Notes under the pieces: generated by a model
What the model was told of the DNA's origin: nothing
What the model saw: the letters and a program-made list of their open reading frames with translations, nothing else
Database searches by the model: none
Origin: Planctobacterium marinum
Lineage (GTDB): Bacteria; Pseudomonadota; Gammaproteobacteria; Enterobacterales; Alteromonadaceae
Direction of reading: 5' to 3'
Assembly: GCF_020687805.1 (NCBI RefSeq)
Contig: NZ_JAJEWQ010000006.1
Coordinates: 57,654 to 121,653 of the forward strand
DNA length: 64,000 nucleotides
Program-made: the position numbers and the translations under genes
Part shown: positions 21,047 to 32,893 of the stretch, piece by piece
How positions within the stretch are numbered: the stretch's first letter is position 1
How the letters are laid out: each line of letters starts with the position of its first letter

Positions 21047-21486
21047 GATCTCTTCTCTTTGACTGTTGTAGTAATACGCCACAAGGCTCCAACAATCAAA
21101 GTCACCTAATGCCGCGAGTGCCGCCTCAATGCTTCACCCAATCCCGTCTCGCAGTCTGATGCAGCTAAGGGTAAAATGCAACACAATTTTTGTTAAATAA
21201 TTATTAATGCAAAATGACACCTATCCCTTGTACGCTCTGGCTCATAGTATTTTTCGCTGATGTGAGTTCACCAAACTTTTGTGTGAAAATTTGTAATCGG
21301 GATGGGTAAATTAAAAAACCTGTTGGAGAAAACGAATTAACACAGGGTTGCTCAAAAAATGTGCCAATTTTAATCGTGTGGGCGAAATTCATCAAACAGC
21401 AGCACAAATGACACATTATCGTCATTTTATTCTCTTATTTTTTTAAAGGAATTTAATCCCTTAATTTTTGACTTAAAACTGTTTCA
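21047..21486. other. Divergent intergenic region
   Basis: 440 bases between the RRM gene and the diguanylate cyclase. The stretch 21190-21480 is AT-rich and presumably holds both promoters. A 73-codon frame on the minus strand does not look like protein. Confidence 0.5.
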
Positions 21487-22425
21487 ATGACCCCTATCAA
21501 ATTGCCAGAGACCATACGCTTATCCTCTTTGGTTACATTGGTTGTATCCCTTTGTGTCTGGCTGATGCTGCTGTTTCACTTCAACGCCGATTCGCCCATT
21601 TTGGTAATCAATTATTACGATGTCGTGAGCGAAATATTCTCAATTTCGTTTGTACTACTGCTGTTGGGAGTGAATTTGCGTCTTGAGTCAGAAACCCGTG
21701 AATCTAAGATGTTGTTCGTCGGATTTTGTTTCATGTTGGTAGGAGACGCCCACGATCTGATGGATGAATTTGTGAATATTCGGCCCGACTGGATAGCGCT
21801 GCTGTTAGAAAATGTGGCAACCAATGTTGGTATCGTGCTTGTGGCCGTGGCTATCTTTCATTGGTCAGGCCGATACAAAGAACAACTGCAATTGCTAAAC
21901 AGGCAAAAAGAGATCCTCATAGATGCCAGCAACACCGATCCCTTAACCAAGCTATATAATCGCAGATTCCTGAACAACGAATTTATTCAGAACATGCTGG
22001 GGTCGCAGGCACAAAACCCGCGAACCCTGTTGTTACTGGATTTGGACCGATTTAAATCCGTTAATGACAACTATGGGCACGGCACGGGGGATAAGTTGAT
22101 TGTGTTGATTGCCAATGTCATTAAAAGGGAAATTCGTCAGCAGGATTATGCGTTTCGCTATGGCGGTGAGGAGTTTTTGGTGGTTTTGAACTGTCATCAC
22201 GAGGTGGCCCATAAAGTTGCAGAGCGGATCAGGGCACAGTTTCAGGAAGCTGAGTTTGATGTGGCAGATGGCACATTGCACAAAACGGTGAGTATTGGTT
22301 TGTACGAGATCCCGCAAAACTCCTCGTTTGAAGCCGCTTTAGATATCGCCGACAAAGCGCTGTATCAGGCAAAAAATCGGGGCCGAAACTGTGTGGTTTC
22401 AGGCACCCAAAACAGTTTCGCCTGA
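21487..22425 (+). CDS. Membrane-bound diguanylate cyclase
   Basis: 312 residues. Four hydrophobic segments occupy about residues 12-135, forming an integral-membrane sensor of unknown ligand. A GGDEF domain follows: DPLTKLYNRRFLNNEF, LLLDLDRFKSVNDNYGHGTGD and the active-site signature YGGEEFLV. An inhibitory RxxD site (RQQD) lies five residues before GGEEF, so product inhibition by cyclic di-GMP is expected. No EAL domain is present. The cyclase makes cyclic di-GMP from two GTP. It is convergent with cysZ with almost no spacer. Confidence 0.9.
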   Translation: MTPIKLPETIRLSSLVTLVVSLCVWLMLLFHFNADSPILVINYYDVVSEIFSISFVLLLLGVNLRLESETRESKMLFVGFCFMLVGDAHDLMDEFVNIRPDWIALLLENVATNVGIVLVAVAIFHWSGRYKEQLQLLNRQKEILIDASNTDPLTKLYNRRFLNNEFIQNMLGSQAQNPRTLLLLDLDRFKSVNDNYGHGTGDKLIVLIANVIKREIRQQDYAFRYGGEEFLVVLNCHHEVAHKVAERIRAQFQEAEFDVADGTLHKTVSIGLYEIPQNSSFEAALDIADKALYQAKNRGRNCVVSGTQNSFA

Positions 22426-22442
22426 TTTATACCTGCATGGTT

Positions 22443-23186
22443 TTAGTTCACGCCATAACTGGCGCGATACTTGTCTACCCACATGGCTGTTGCCCCACAA
22501 ATGGCGACCGGCATCACAATAAAGTTAACGATGGGGATCATTGAGAAAAAGGTGACTGTAATACCAAACAAAAAGGCGTCTTTTTTATTGGCAGCCAGTT
22601 CGGCGCGCATTTTTTTAAAAGCCACTTTATGGTTGTCAAATGGGTAGTCGCAGTATTGAATGGCCATCATCCATGCGGTGAACAAAAACCAGATAACCTG
22701 ACCAAATACCGGCAAAATGAAAAACAGAATTAAAAACCCTACCGCCGGTGGAATATAGTAAAGCAGTTTCACCACCTCCCGCCCCAGGGTTCTGGGAATG
22801 TCTTTTAACAGATCAGTAAATCCACCACCGGCGACAGGTTGCCCGGTGAGAATGAGTTCTATACGCTCTGCTAATAATCCGTTAAATGGTGCGGCAATCC
22901 AGTTTGCCAGAGTGCCAAAAATAAATGCTGAAAAGAGCAATATAATCAACACGGCCAGAGGCCAGATAATATAGGCCAGGCTGTCTTTCAGCCAATCCAG
23001 CCAGTCGGGTATCCAGGCGGTGACTTCTTCCACCAGTGGGTTTATTTGTCCGAATAAATAATAGAATGCCACACTAAAAAGTAGCACGTTTACCACCAAA
23101 GGTACGATGACAAACAGGCGCACGCCCGGTCTGGAAATCAGGTCAAAGCCTTGAAAGAAGTAGTCTAATCCGGATTTATTATTCAT
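22443..23186 (-). CDS. cysZ: Sulfate transporter CysZ
   Basis: 247 residues (E. coli CysZ 253). The start GLDYFFQGFDLISRPGVRLFV is typical. Several hydrophobic segments and the stretch NWIAAPFNGLLAERIE are family features. CysZ carries sulfate across the inner membrane for cysteine synthesis. Its position divergent from smc and next to zipA-ligA matches the conserved cysZ-zipA-ligA neighbourhood of gammaproteobacteria, although here smc lies between. Confidence 0.9.
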   Translation of the reverse strand: MNNKSGLDYFFQGFDLISRPGVRLFVIVPLVVNVLLFSVAFYYLFGQINPLVEEVTAWIPDWLDWLKDSLAYIIWPLAVLIILLFSAFIFGTLANWIAAPFNGLLAERIELILTGQPVAGGGFTDLLKDIPRTLGREVVKLLYYIPPAVGFLILFFILPVFGQVIWFLFTAWMMAIQYCDYPFDNHKVAFKKMRAELAANKKDAFLFGITVTFFSMIPIVNFIVMPVAICGATAMWVDKYRASYGVN

Positions 23187-23365
23187 AGTTTCCCTGTGTG
23201 TATGCTATCGCCGCCATAATAACGAAAGCCGGAATGGGATTAAACCGGTTCGTTATAGGGAATTGTTACAGATATTGAGAAGTGGTAGATTACTGAAACT
23301 GAGCCCGGAAAAACAAAAACAATTTAGCGTGCTACTCCTTTTACTTCAAACAGGCCAATCATAAA

Positions 23366-26300
23366 ATGCGTCTCAATAAGATTCGCCTGGCTGGATTCAA
23401 GTCCTTTGTGGACCCGACAAACATCCCATTTCCGGATGATATGACCGCTATTGTGGGACCCAATGGTTGCGGTAAATCCAATGTAATTGACGCCGTGCGT
23501 TGGGTGCTGGGTGAAAGCTCTGCAAAAAACCTGCGTGGCGATGCCATGACAGACGTTATCTTTAATGGTTCCTCATCACGTAAACCCGTATCTCAATGCA
23601 GCGTCGAGCTGGTATTCGACAACAGCAGTCAGCGTATTCAGGGTGAATATGCGGCGTTCGATGAGATTTCCGTTAAACGGGTGGTGACCCGGGACGCGCA
23701 GTCCAACTATTACCTCAACGGTGCCCGGTGTCGTCGCCGGGATGTCACTGATTTGTTTTTAGGAACAGGATTAGGCCCCCGCAGTTACGCCATTATCGAG
23801 CAGGGAATGATTTCCCGTCTGATTGAATCTAAACCTCAGGAATTGCGGGTGTTCATTGAGGAGGCTGCCGGTGTATCCAAATACAAAGAGAGACGACGCG
23901 AAACCGAAAACCGCATTCGTCATACCCGGGACAACCTGGACCGCCTGGGCGATGTGCGGACCGAGTTAGGACAGCAACTGGACAAACTGCAAAGGCAGGC
24001 CGCCGCTGCCAAACGCTATACTGAGCTCAAAGCCAAAGAACGAGCCTACAAAGGTCAGTTGGCCGCAATTCGGTGGTTAAAACACAGCGGAAAAATCGCC
24101 GATCTAGAGCAACAGGTGCAGCAACAGGAAGCAAACATCGAAGCTTACATTGCCAAACAGCGTGGCGATGAAAAAGAAATCACTGAACTGCGAGAGCAAC
24201 AGCAGGAAGTCAAACAGCAAATCGCCGATATTCAACATCAGTTTTATCTGGTGGGGAACGAAATAACACGTCTGGAACAAAACAAAATTTTTCGTTTGCA
24301 GCGTGAGAGCCAACTCAACGAAGAAATTAATACGGCGGAATCATTGGCCGAAGAACTGTCAATGGGACTGGAACAGGCACAGGAAAAATCTTTAATTCTG
24401 GCCGAGCAACTAGATGCTTTAGAGCCGGAAGCGGAAATTCTCAACGAAGCGCTGATGGATGCTGAAGAGCAACTGGCAAGACTGCAGGATGAATGGCTGG
24501 AAAAACAAAAAAACTGGCGTAGCGCAGATCAACAATTTACACACTTAAAACAACAGGCGCAAAATCGGCACAGCCGCATTCAGGGCTTGTTACAGGTTCA
24601 GTTGCGTACCGAGCAGCGCATAAAAGAACTGCACTCAGAATTGAACCAGGATTTGGACCCTCAGTTGGTGTCTGAATTGGAAGAAGCGCTGTTGCGTAGC
24701 GAGCAACTCGACGAAACCGAACACCTGGCGCAGCAATCTTGTGATTCACTGGTGACACGCAAGGCACAAAGCCAGGCGCAGCTGCAAACCCTGCGCACAG
24801 AACGAGAAGCGCAGCACAAACAACTCAGTCGTCTGGAAAGTCAACTGGAAAGCGCCCGCATACAGTATCAACGGCAATTTGAAACTGCCGGTGAAGAGCA
24901 GCGCTGGCTCGAAGCGCAGCCAGATGCCCGGCCTCTGTGGCAAACATTACAGGTAGAAGATGGCTGGCAATATGCTGTTGAAACCGCAGGGCAACAGTGG
25001 CGCACCGCCTGGCTGCTAAGCCAGGAAGCGGATAACGCATTGCCAAAGGGGTTGCCACTGTTTTTTTCTGACCGCATGAGTGCCGAAAAAAGGCCTGCAA
25101 GTTTGGCTGAAAAGTGTCTTAACAAGGTCGTGCCACACTGGCTGAATAACATTTTTGTGGTGGATGACTCCGAACAGGCCATACAAATCAGAGAAACCCT
25201 GGAACCCGGTTACAGTGTGATCACTCAGGCGGGAGAATGGTTTGGCAGTGACTGGCGCATTTCCGGTTTAGATAATCGTCATGAGAGCCCGTTGCAGCAA
25301 AAGTCAAAAATCGATTTGCTAGACACCCAATTGCTACAACAACTGGACTTAACGCAGCAGTCAGACGGCAGCTTCAGTGAGCAGGAAGCGGCATTGGAGT
25401 CTATCAGTATTGCGCTGAAAGACGCGGAACTTGTTTTGCAGTCAACTAAATTAGAAAGGCAACACCTGACGCAGCAAATCCGGTTACTGGAAAACCAGCA
25501 ACAACAACACCTTCATAAACAAGGGAGAATCAAAGAAGAATTAGCCCAGCAGCAAGCACAGTTAGAAGAAGAAAAAATGCAACTGGAAGAGCTGGCTATG
25601 GAAGTAGAAGAGCTGGAAATGCAGATTGCTGAGTTGGAAGAAGGGCACGGCGATATAGAACAGCAGCGCAACCAGTACGAAGATAAACTGGCAAACGCCA
25701 GAATGGCAGTGGAAAACACCCGAACTCAGCAACACAGTGTGGCGTTAAAGCTTCAGGATGTGCGTTTTCAGGCTGATGCCAATAACAATAAATTGCACAC
25801 TGGCAATGTGGAGGCTCAGCGCAACCAGGAAAAGTTAAGCCGTCTTAAACAAGAGCTAAATGAACTGCTTGAACCGGGCGAAGGTCAGCAAGGAAAACTG
25901 GATGAACTGCTGGCACAAAAGCAGGCTTTAGCTGATGCACAACTGCAATTCAACCAACAGTTACAAACCCTGGAAGAACAACTGGCAGACGCGGAAAAAG
26001 GGCAGGTAGGTGTGCAACAACAAGTGGAAAAAATGCGCGCTGAAGCCCAGTCACTGCAGCTTGAAATTGAGCGAAATCGCACCCGCGCCAATACCTTTGT
26101 AGAACAGCTGCAAGAGATGCAACAGTCGCTGAAACAGATATTGGAGCATCTGCCCGATGATTGTGACGAAGAAGTGTGGCGTGTGGAACTGGAAAAAACC
26201 ACGTCGGCGCTGCAAAAACTTGGCGCGGTAAACCTGGCCGCTGTGGATGAATACCAGGTGCAGTCAGAGCGAAAGCAACATTTAGATACACAAAATGATG

Positions 26301-26833
26301 ATCTGGAAGCGGCGCTGGAAACATTAGAAAATGCCATCAGAAAAATAGACAAAGAGACCCGCACACGCTTCAAGGAAACTTTCGAAAAAGTCAATGAAGA
26401 CGTTAAAATGCTGTTCCCGAAGGTGTTTGGTGGTGGAGCCGCCTGGCTGGAACTCACCGGCGAAGATTTGCTGGAAACGGGCGTTACAATCATGGCCAGA
26501 CCACCCGGAAAGAAAAACAGTACAATTCACCTGCTTTCTGGTGGAGAAAAAGCCCTGACCGCTTTATCATTGGTTTTTGCAATATTCAGGCTAAATCCGG
26601 CACCATTTTGTTTGCTTGATGAAGTAGACGCACCATTAGATGATGCGAATGTAGGCCGATTTTGTAAACTGGTTTCCGAAATGTCGAAAACCGTACAGTT
26701 TATTTTTATAACCCATAATAAGATTGCGATGGAAATGGCTTACCACTTAACCGGAGTGACCATGGCGGAGCCGGGCGTGTCCCGTATCGTTGCTGTGGAT
26801 GTGGAAGAAGCTGTTGCTATTGCAAACGCATAA
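23366..26833 (+). CDS. smc: Chromosome segregation protein SMC
   Basis: 1155 residues, normal for bacterial SMC. The Walker A GPNGCGKSNVIDAV is near residue 32. Long coiled coils run from about 170 to 500 and 660 to 1000, separated by a hinge near 510-650. The C-terminal head has the ABC signature LSGGEKALTALSLVFA and Walker B FCLLDEVDAPLDD. SMC homodimers organise and segregate the chromosome. No scpA/scpB is in view. It is the first gene of an apparent smc-zipA-ligA unit, with 59 bp to zipA. Confidence 0.97.
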   Translation: MRLNKIRLAGFKSFVDPTNIPFPDDMTAIVGPNGCGKSNVIDAVRWVLGESSAKNLRGDAMTDVIFNGSSSRKPVSQCSVELVFDNSSQRIQGEYAAFDEISVKRVVTRDAQSNYYLNGARCRRRDVTDLFLGTGLGPRSYAIIEQGMISRLIESKPQELRVFIEEAAGVSKYKERRRETENRIRHTRDNLDRLGDVRTELGQQLDKLQRQAAAAKRYTELKAKERAYKGQLAAIRWLKHSGKIADLEQQVQQQEANIEAYIAKQRGDEKEITELREQQQEVKQQIADIQHQFYLVGNEITRLEQNKIFRLQRESQLNEEINTAESLAEELSMGLEQAQEKSLILAEQLDALEPEAEILNEALMDAEEQLARLQDEWLEKQKNWRSADQQFTHLKQQAQNRHSRIQGLLQVQLRTEQRIKELHSELNQDLDPQLVSELEEALLRSEQLDETEHLAQQSCDSLVTRKAQSQAQLQTLRTEREAQHKQLSRLESQLESARIQYQRQFETAGEEQRWLEAQPDARPLWQTLQVEDGWQYAVETAGQQWRTAWLLSQEADNALPKGLPLFFSDRMSAEKRPASLAEKCLNKVVPHWLNNIFVVDDSEQAIQIRETLEPGYSVITQAGEWFGSDWRISGLDNRHESPLQQKSKIDLLDTQLLQQLDLTQQSDGSFSEQEAALESISIALKDAELVLQSTKLERQHLTQQIRLLENQQQQHLHKQGRIKEELAQQQAQLEEEKMQLEELAMEVEELEMQIAELEEGHGDIEQQRNQYEDKLANARMAVENTRTQQHSVALKLQDVRFQADANNNKLHTGNVEAQRNQEKLSRLKQELNELLEPGEGQQGKLDELLAQKQALADAQLQFNQQLQTLEEQLADAEKGQVGVQQQVEKMRAEAQSLQLEIERNRTRANTFVEQLQEMQQSLKQILEHLPDDCDEEVWRVELEKTTSALQKLGAVNLAAVDEYQVQSERKQHLDTQNDDLEAALETLENAIRKIDKETRTRFKETFEKVNEDVKMLFPKVFGGGAAWLELTGEDLLETGVTIMARPPGKKNSTIHLLSGGEKALTALSLVFAIFRLNPAPFCLLDEVDAPLDDANVGRFCKLVSEMSKTVQFIFITHNKIAMEMAYHLTGVTMAEPGVSRIVAVDVEEAVAIANA

Positions 26834-26892
26834 TTTTGAAAGCGCCAAACAATAATAAAATATGCGCTGTTTAACAAAGGGTGACCATAGAA

Positions 26893-28170
26893 ATGGATGA
26901 ATTCCGACTTGCGCTAATTGGTATCGGTATATTTGCCATAGTGGGCATACTAGCTCATGGCATGTGGACTATACGAAAAAATAACAAGGCTAAAAACAGT
27001 GAAGCCGACAGTCTTTCCCAGGCAGAACGTGCCGAGCCGGGGATTGTGATCAGTGATGATGATCCTTTGTTATCCGCCGATGAGAAAGTAAACGACCTGC
27101 AGTATGAGCAGGACGAAGACACGGAGTACGACCCTTTAGTGGGCGATGTGCCTTTGTATACGGATAGCGATATTGCATCATCTTCTGTTAAACAGAGTGC
27201 GCCAGCGCCAGCCGCTGCTGAATCCACGAAACGCGAAAATTATGACGAAGACGGGATTGGTGCCGTTCGCGTTGTATCTGATGCCCCGGCACAGAAACCA
27301 GAGCCAAAGGCTGCAACCCCTGACGTTGCAGTATCGGAGCCGGATGTCGCTGAGTCTGATGATATGCCGGAACCGCCTTCCAGTTTATTAAAAAAGGACG
27401 TACAGCTAAGCCGCAAAGTGTCTGCCGATGACATTCCCATGATCGATACTTCAATCGAAATTGAAGATGCGCCACGTCGAGGCAGTGCCCTGAAAAGTGA
27501 ACATACCCGAACCGAAGTGGTAGGGGGCAATAAACTGGGACGCAATGCAGATTCCATTGCTGCCAAAGCTAAAAAGCTGGTGGGCCGAAAATCAGAAGAG
27601 AATGACACAAAAGCGAAGAAAAGCAGGAACGCGGAAAAAGACCGGGATCAGTTCGGCCTGGATTTGGAAACCTCACCAGAGCGGGAAGCACCCACCGACA
27701 ATAAACTGTCTGCTGATGCTGCTTCTGAGGATACGCAACAAAACGAAGTGCTTATCCTGAATGTACGTGTGCCTGAAGGTAAAGCCATCCAGGGGGCGGC
27801 ATTATTGCCGTCATTGTTGACCCTGGGCTTTAAATTTGGCGAACACAATATGTTTCATCGTCATGCGGCCAGTAATGGTAAAGGCCCGCGCCTGTTTACC
27901 CTGGCGAACATGTTCAACCCGGGTACCTTTGATATCGATAACATGGAAAACTTCAATACCCGGGGTTTATCGTTGTTTATGACCTTGCCTATCGAAGCAG
28001 ATGCACATCAGGTCTTTAATATGATGCACAATGCGGCCAGAAAGCTGGCTGATGAATTTGGTGCTCAAGTACTGGATAGCCGACGCAGTGTGTTAACCAA
28101 GCAAAGCTTGCAACAGTATGTTGAAAAAATCCGAGAGTTTGAGCGACGCCGTATGATTCGCCGCGCCTGA
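26893..28170 (+). CDS. zipA: Cell division protein ZipA
   Basis: About 425 residues. MDEFRLALIGIGIFAIVGILAHGMW forms an N-terminal membrane anchor with the rest in the cytoplasm. A long acidic, proline-rich linker (about 30-280) leads to the C-terminal FtsZ-binding domain with NEVLILNVRVPEGKAIQG and FNMMHNAARKLADEFG. ZipA tethers FtsZ to the membrane at the septum. The ATG at 26893 is preferred to the in-frame GTG at 26881, which lacks room for a ribosome site. The linker is longer than in E. coli (328 residues in total). It lies between smc and ligA in one direction. Confidence 0.93.
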   Translation: MDEFRLALIGIGIFAIVGILAHGMWTIRKNNKAKNSEADSLSQAERAEPGIVISDDDPLLSADEKVNDLQYEQDEDTEYDPLVGDVPLYTDSDIASSSVKQSAPAPAAAESTKRENYDEDGIGAVRVVSDAPAQKPEPKAATPDVAVSEPDVAESDDMPEPPSSLLKKDVQLSRKVSADDIPMIDTSIEIEDAPRRGSALKSEHTRTEVVGGNKLGRNADSIAAKAKKLVGRKSEENDTKAKKSRNAEKDRDQFGLDLETSPEREAPTDNKLSADAASEDTQQNEVLILNVRVPEGKAIQGAALLPSLLTLGFKFGEHNMFHRHAASNGKGPRLFTLANMFNPGTFDIDNMENFNTRGLSLFMTLPIEADAHQVFNMMHNAARKLADEFGAQVLDSRRSVLTKQSLQQYVEKIREFERRRMIRRA

Positions 28171-28245
28171 CCTACACTTTATCATCGGGCGGCGCAAAGC
28201 CGCCCGAAAAAACGCTATAATTCCCCAAGAGATTGATTAAGGTAA

Positions 28246-30282
<2,037 letters not shown>

Positions 30283-30370
30283 CTATAGATCTGGTCGTGA
30301 AACAATGTGCTTGCTCAGATAGTTTCACGGCCCTCAGACTTCGTTCCCCGAAAAATATCAAGTATTAAAC

Positions 30371-30397
30371 TAAATACCTCAATATCCACGCCGATAC
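30371..30397 (+). promoter_or_regulatory. Sigma-28 (FliA) promoter of the flagellin gene
   Basis: TAAA at 30371, exactly 15 bp, then GCCGATAC at 30390. This matches the FliA consensus TAAA-N15-GCCGATAA in 11 of 12 positions. Transcription would start near 30404, leaving an untranslated leader of about 150 nt before the flagellin GTG. A GTGAAAC / GTTTCAC inverted repeat lies just upstream, around 30295-30327. Confidence 0.85.
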
Positions 30398-30554
30398 TCT
30401 TAATGAGGAAGGTAGTGTTTTCTCCAAAATGACAAGTGCACGCGTTGTGAGGACGAAGTGCCGATCATCATTATTAATTGCGATGACTATGGGCCGCTAT
30501 AAAGTGCGTCGGTTTTTCGCTGTCTAAAATAATTAAAAATAACGGGAGGTCCTT

Positions 30555-31379
30555 GTGGCCTTGTTCGTGAACACGAACGTGTCAGCCTTGATTGCGCAAA
30601 ACACCTTATTCGACGCGAATGCCGCGTTGAGTGTTTCGTTTGAAAGGCTGTCGTCAGGATTGCGTATTAACAGAGCCGCTGATGATTCAGCAGGACTACA
30701 AATTATCAATAAATTTGTAGCGCAGCGTGATGGCCTGGAACAAAGTGTGCGCAACGCCAATGATGCGATTTCTATGACTCAGGTTGCGGAAGGTTCTCTG
30801 AAGGAAGTGACAGCATCTTTGCAACGCATTCGGCAACTGGCAGTACAGTCGCAAAGTGGTATTAATGGCTCTGCTGAGCGAACAGCGATCCAACAGGAAA
30901 TTACCGCACTGACATCGGAAATGAGCCGGGTGGTGAATGATACCAACTTCGCGGGCAATGCAATTTTGTCCGGTGCTTATTCTGCCCGTTTTCAGATTGG
31001 TACGTTTGCCGGCCAAACGATATCGGTAAACCTGTCCCGCAGTGGCGGATTTGGTCCTTCCGGCATTGGTGTTGGCAATGTTGATATCACCACCAATGCA
31101 GGTGCTTCTGCGGCGCTAACTGCCCTGGACAGTGCGGTTTCAGCCATTGGCAGGGAAAGGGCGGATATTGGTGCGTTGACCAATCGATTTCAGTCTACCA
31201 TTCGCAATCTTACCAATGTGCAATCCAATCTGGCATCATCTATGAGTCGCATACAGGACGCGGATTATGCCAAAGAAACCTCCGAACTCACCCGAAACCA
31301 AATAATCCAGCAAGCCACAGTGGCAGTGCTGCGTCAGGCAAACAGTTACCCGCAAACGGCTCTGCAACTATTGATCTGA
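30555..31379 (+). CDS. Flagellin (short, D0-D1 only)
   Basis: 274 residues. The conserved N-terminal part (MALFVNTNVSALIAQNTLF, then LSSGLRINRAADDSAGLQI) and C-terminal part (IQDADYAKETSELTRNQIIQQA, ending TALQLLI) are nearly contiguous, so the surface-exposed variable domains are minimal. It forms the filament of the flagellum after export by the flagellar secretion system. The start is GTG with a GGGAGG ribosome site. No other flagellar gene is adjacent, so this is an orphan copy, but the sigma-28 promoter ties it to the flagellar regulon. Confidence 0.92.
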   Translation: MALFVNTNVSALIAQNTLFDANAALSVSFERLSSGLRINRAADDSAGLQIINKFVAQRDGLEQSVRNANDAISMTQVAEGSLKEVTASLQRIRQLAVQSQSGINGSAERTAIQQEITALTSEMSRVVNDTNFAGNAILSGAYSARFQIGTFAGQTISVNLSRSGGFGPSGIGVGNVDITTNAGASAALTALDSAVSAIGRERADIGALTNRFQSTIRNLTNVQSNLASSMSRIQDADYAKETSELTRNQIIQQATVAVLRQANSYPQTALQLLI

Positions 31380-31401
31380 ACATAGCCGCTTTCAGTCGGC
31401 A

Positions 31402-32199
31402 TTAGTCCGGTATCTTTATCACACCGCGTAAGTAGCGCTGGCCCTGCCCGGAAATATAAACCCATTCCCCCTGTACATCGCAATATAATGTACCGCCTCG
31501 TTTTGACGCCTGATGAGCGACTAATTGTGATTTGCCCAGGCGCTTCGCCCAATAGGGGGCCAGACTGGCGTGAATGGAGCCGGTTACCGGATCTTCATCA
31601 CCGCCATTGGCGGGCCAAAAGTACCGGGATACAAAGTCGTATTCCGTCCCGGGAGCTGTGACTACCAGATCCAGCGGTGCCAGTTGTTTTACCAATTCCA
31701 GATCTGGCTGGCATTCAAAGACCTGTTGTTCCGATTCATAAATAGCGTGCCAGGCCTGAACACTCCTGAATATTTGAGTGGGTTTTGGCTTCAGAGCGTT
31801 TTCCAGCGCCATTGGAATGACCGGCTCCGATTCCAATTTGCGCACCGGAAAGCGCATGCTAATTTTGCCATCGTCAGATTGAGTAATATCTAACGTTCCC
31901 ACCGTCTGTGTGTGTATTTGCAGTCTTTTTAGCGCCGGTGTGGCATCAAATAATACCCAACAGGCCGCCAGGGTAGCATGACCACAAAAATCGATTTCAG
32001 TCAGTGGAGAAAACCAGCGAATGCTGTACTCTGACTCTGAGTTTTTAACCAGAAAGGCCGTCTCTGCAAGATTGTTTTCACTGGCTATCTGTTGCATCAG
32101 ATTCGCTGATAACCAGGAATCGCGAATAACTACTGCAGCGGGATTGCCCGCAAAGAGGCGGTTGGTAAAGGCGTCTATAATATGCATTTCTTGCAGCAT
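31402..32199 (-). CDS. PhzF family isomerase-like protein
   Basis: About 265 residues. HIIDAFTNRLFAGNPAAVVI is the family N-terminus, with the conserved glutamate in NNLAETAFLV and the later motifs EIDFCGHATLAACWVLF and EDPVTGSIHASLAPYW. PhzF-like proteins have a diaminopimelate-epimerase fold and catalyse proton shifts. Outside phenazine producers the substrate is unknown, and no phenazine genes are present here. The start at 32199 is preferred to 32205 because of spacing to a GAG ribosome site. It is divergent from the PdxH-type gene. Confidence 0.87.
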   Translation of the reverse strand: MLQEMHIIDAFTNRLFAGNPAAVVIRDSWLSANLMQQIASENNLAETAFLVKNSESEYSIRWFSPLTEIDFCGHATLAACWVLFDATPALKRLQIHTQTVGTLDITQSDDGKISMRFPVRKLESEPVIPMALENALKPKPTQIFRSVQAWHAIYESEQQVFECQPDLELVKQLAPLDLVVTAPGTEYDFVSRYFWPANGGDEDPVTGSIHASLAPYWAKRLGKSQLVAHQASKRGGTLYCDVQGEWVYISGQGQRYLRGVIKIPD

Positions 32200-32298
32200 C
32201 AGCATTCTCGATTAGTAAATGTTTACAATAAGTTACAGTAAATAAAAAATGCTAGTGTACTATTTTCGACGACGTTTTCGCAGCAATGGAAGGTAAAA

Positions 32299-32877
32299 AT
32301 GTACGATCCGATTGAACGCTTACAGACGATTTGGTCTCAGGCAAAAAACAACCCGTTACTACAACAAAAAAGTGCGGTTTGTGTCTCCACCATAAATGCT
32401 GAGGGCTTCCCCGATGGGCGTTTTGTGGACCTGAAAGAAATCAGTCAGGCAGGCATTTTGTTTTGTTCCGGCTATGACTCACAAAAAGGCCGGGATATAG
32501 CGCGCAACCCGAAAGTCGCCATGACAGCCTGGTGGGAACCGGTGGAATATCAGGTTCGCCTGTTTGGTGTGGCGGAAAAGATTGATTCTTCACTGGCCGA
32601 TAAATATTGGCAATCTCGTCATCAGAGTGCCCGCATTATTTCGGCTCATATGCAGCAAAGCCTGCCTGCTGATTCGCTTCAGGCTATTCAGGAAAACTTT
32701 AAAAACGCACAAGCTCAGTGGCAGGAGAAGATGGTTCCCCGACCTGCAAACTGGGGAGGCTATCGGGTAATACCACAGCAAATTGAACTGTTGCGCTTTG
32801 AGGCCTCGCGATTACACTACAGGGAATGCTTCACAAAGACAGGTTCTCAATGGCATTATCAGGTTTTACAACCCTGA
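32299..32877 (+). CDS. pdxH: Pyridoxamine 5'-phosphate oxidase (PdxH type)
   Basis: 192 residues. FMN-binding stretch FPDGRFVDLKEI, then FCSGYDSQKGRDIARNPKVAM, and the C-terminal PdxH signature RPANWGGYRVIPQQIELLRF...SRLHYRE. PdxH oxidises pyridoxine- or pyridoxamine-phosphate to pyridoxal-phosphate. The protein is shorter than E. coli PdxH (218), missing mainly the N-terminal extension, and the usual W-Q in the final motif is replaced. It may therefore be a PdxH-like oxidase with a related role. It is 16 bp before a GNAT gene on the same strand. Confidence 0.8.
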   Translation: MYDPIERLQTIWSQAKNNPLLQQKSAVCVSTINAEGFPDGRFVDLKEISQAGILFCSGYDSQKGRDIARNPKVAMTAWWEPVEYQVRLFGVAEKIDSSLADKYWQSRHQSARIISAHMQQSLPADSLQAIQENFKNAQAQWQEKMVPRPANWGGYRVIPQQIELLRFEASRLHYRECFTKTGSQWHYQVLQP

Positions 32878-32893
32878 ATACAGCGTAAATCTG

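Noticed and set aside
25885..26493. 202-codon frame opposite smc
   Set aside because: Serine/cysteine-rich composition typical of the antisense of coiled-coil coding DNA; smc is certain.
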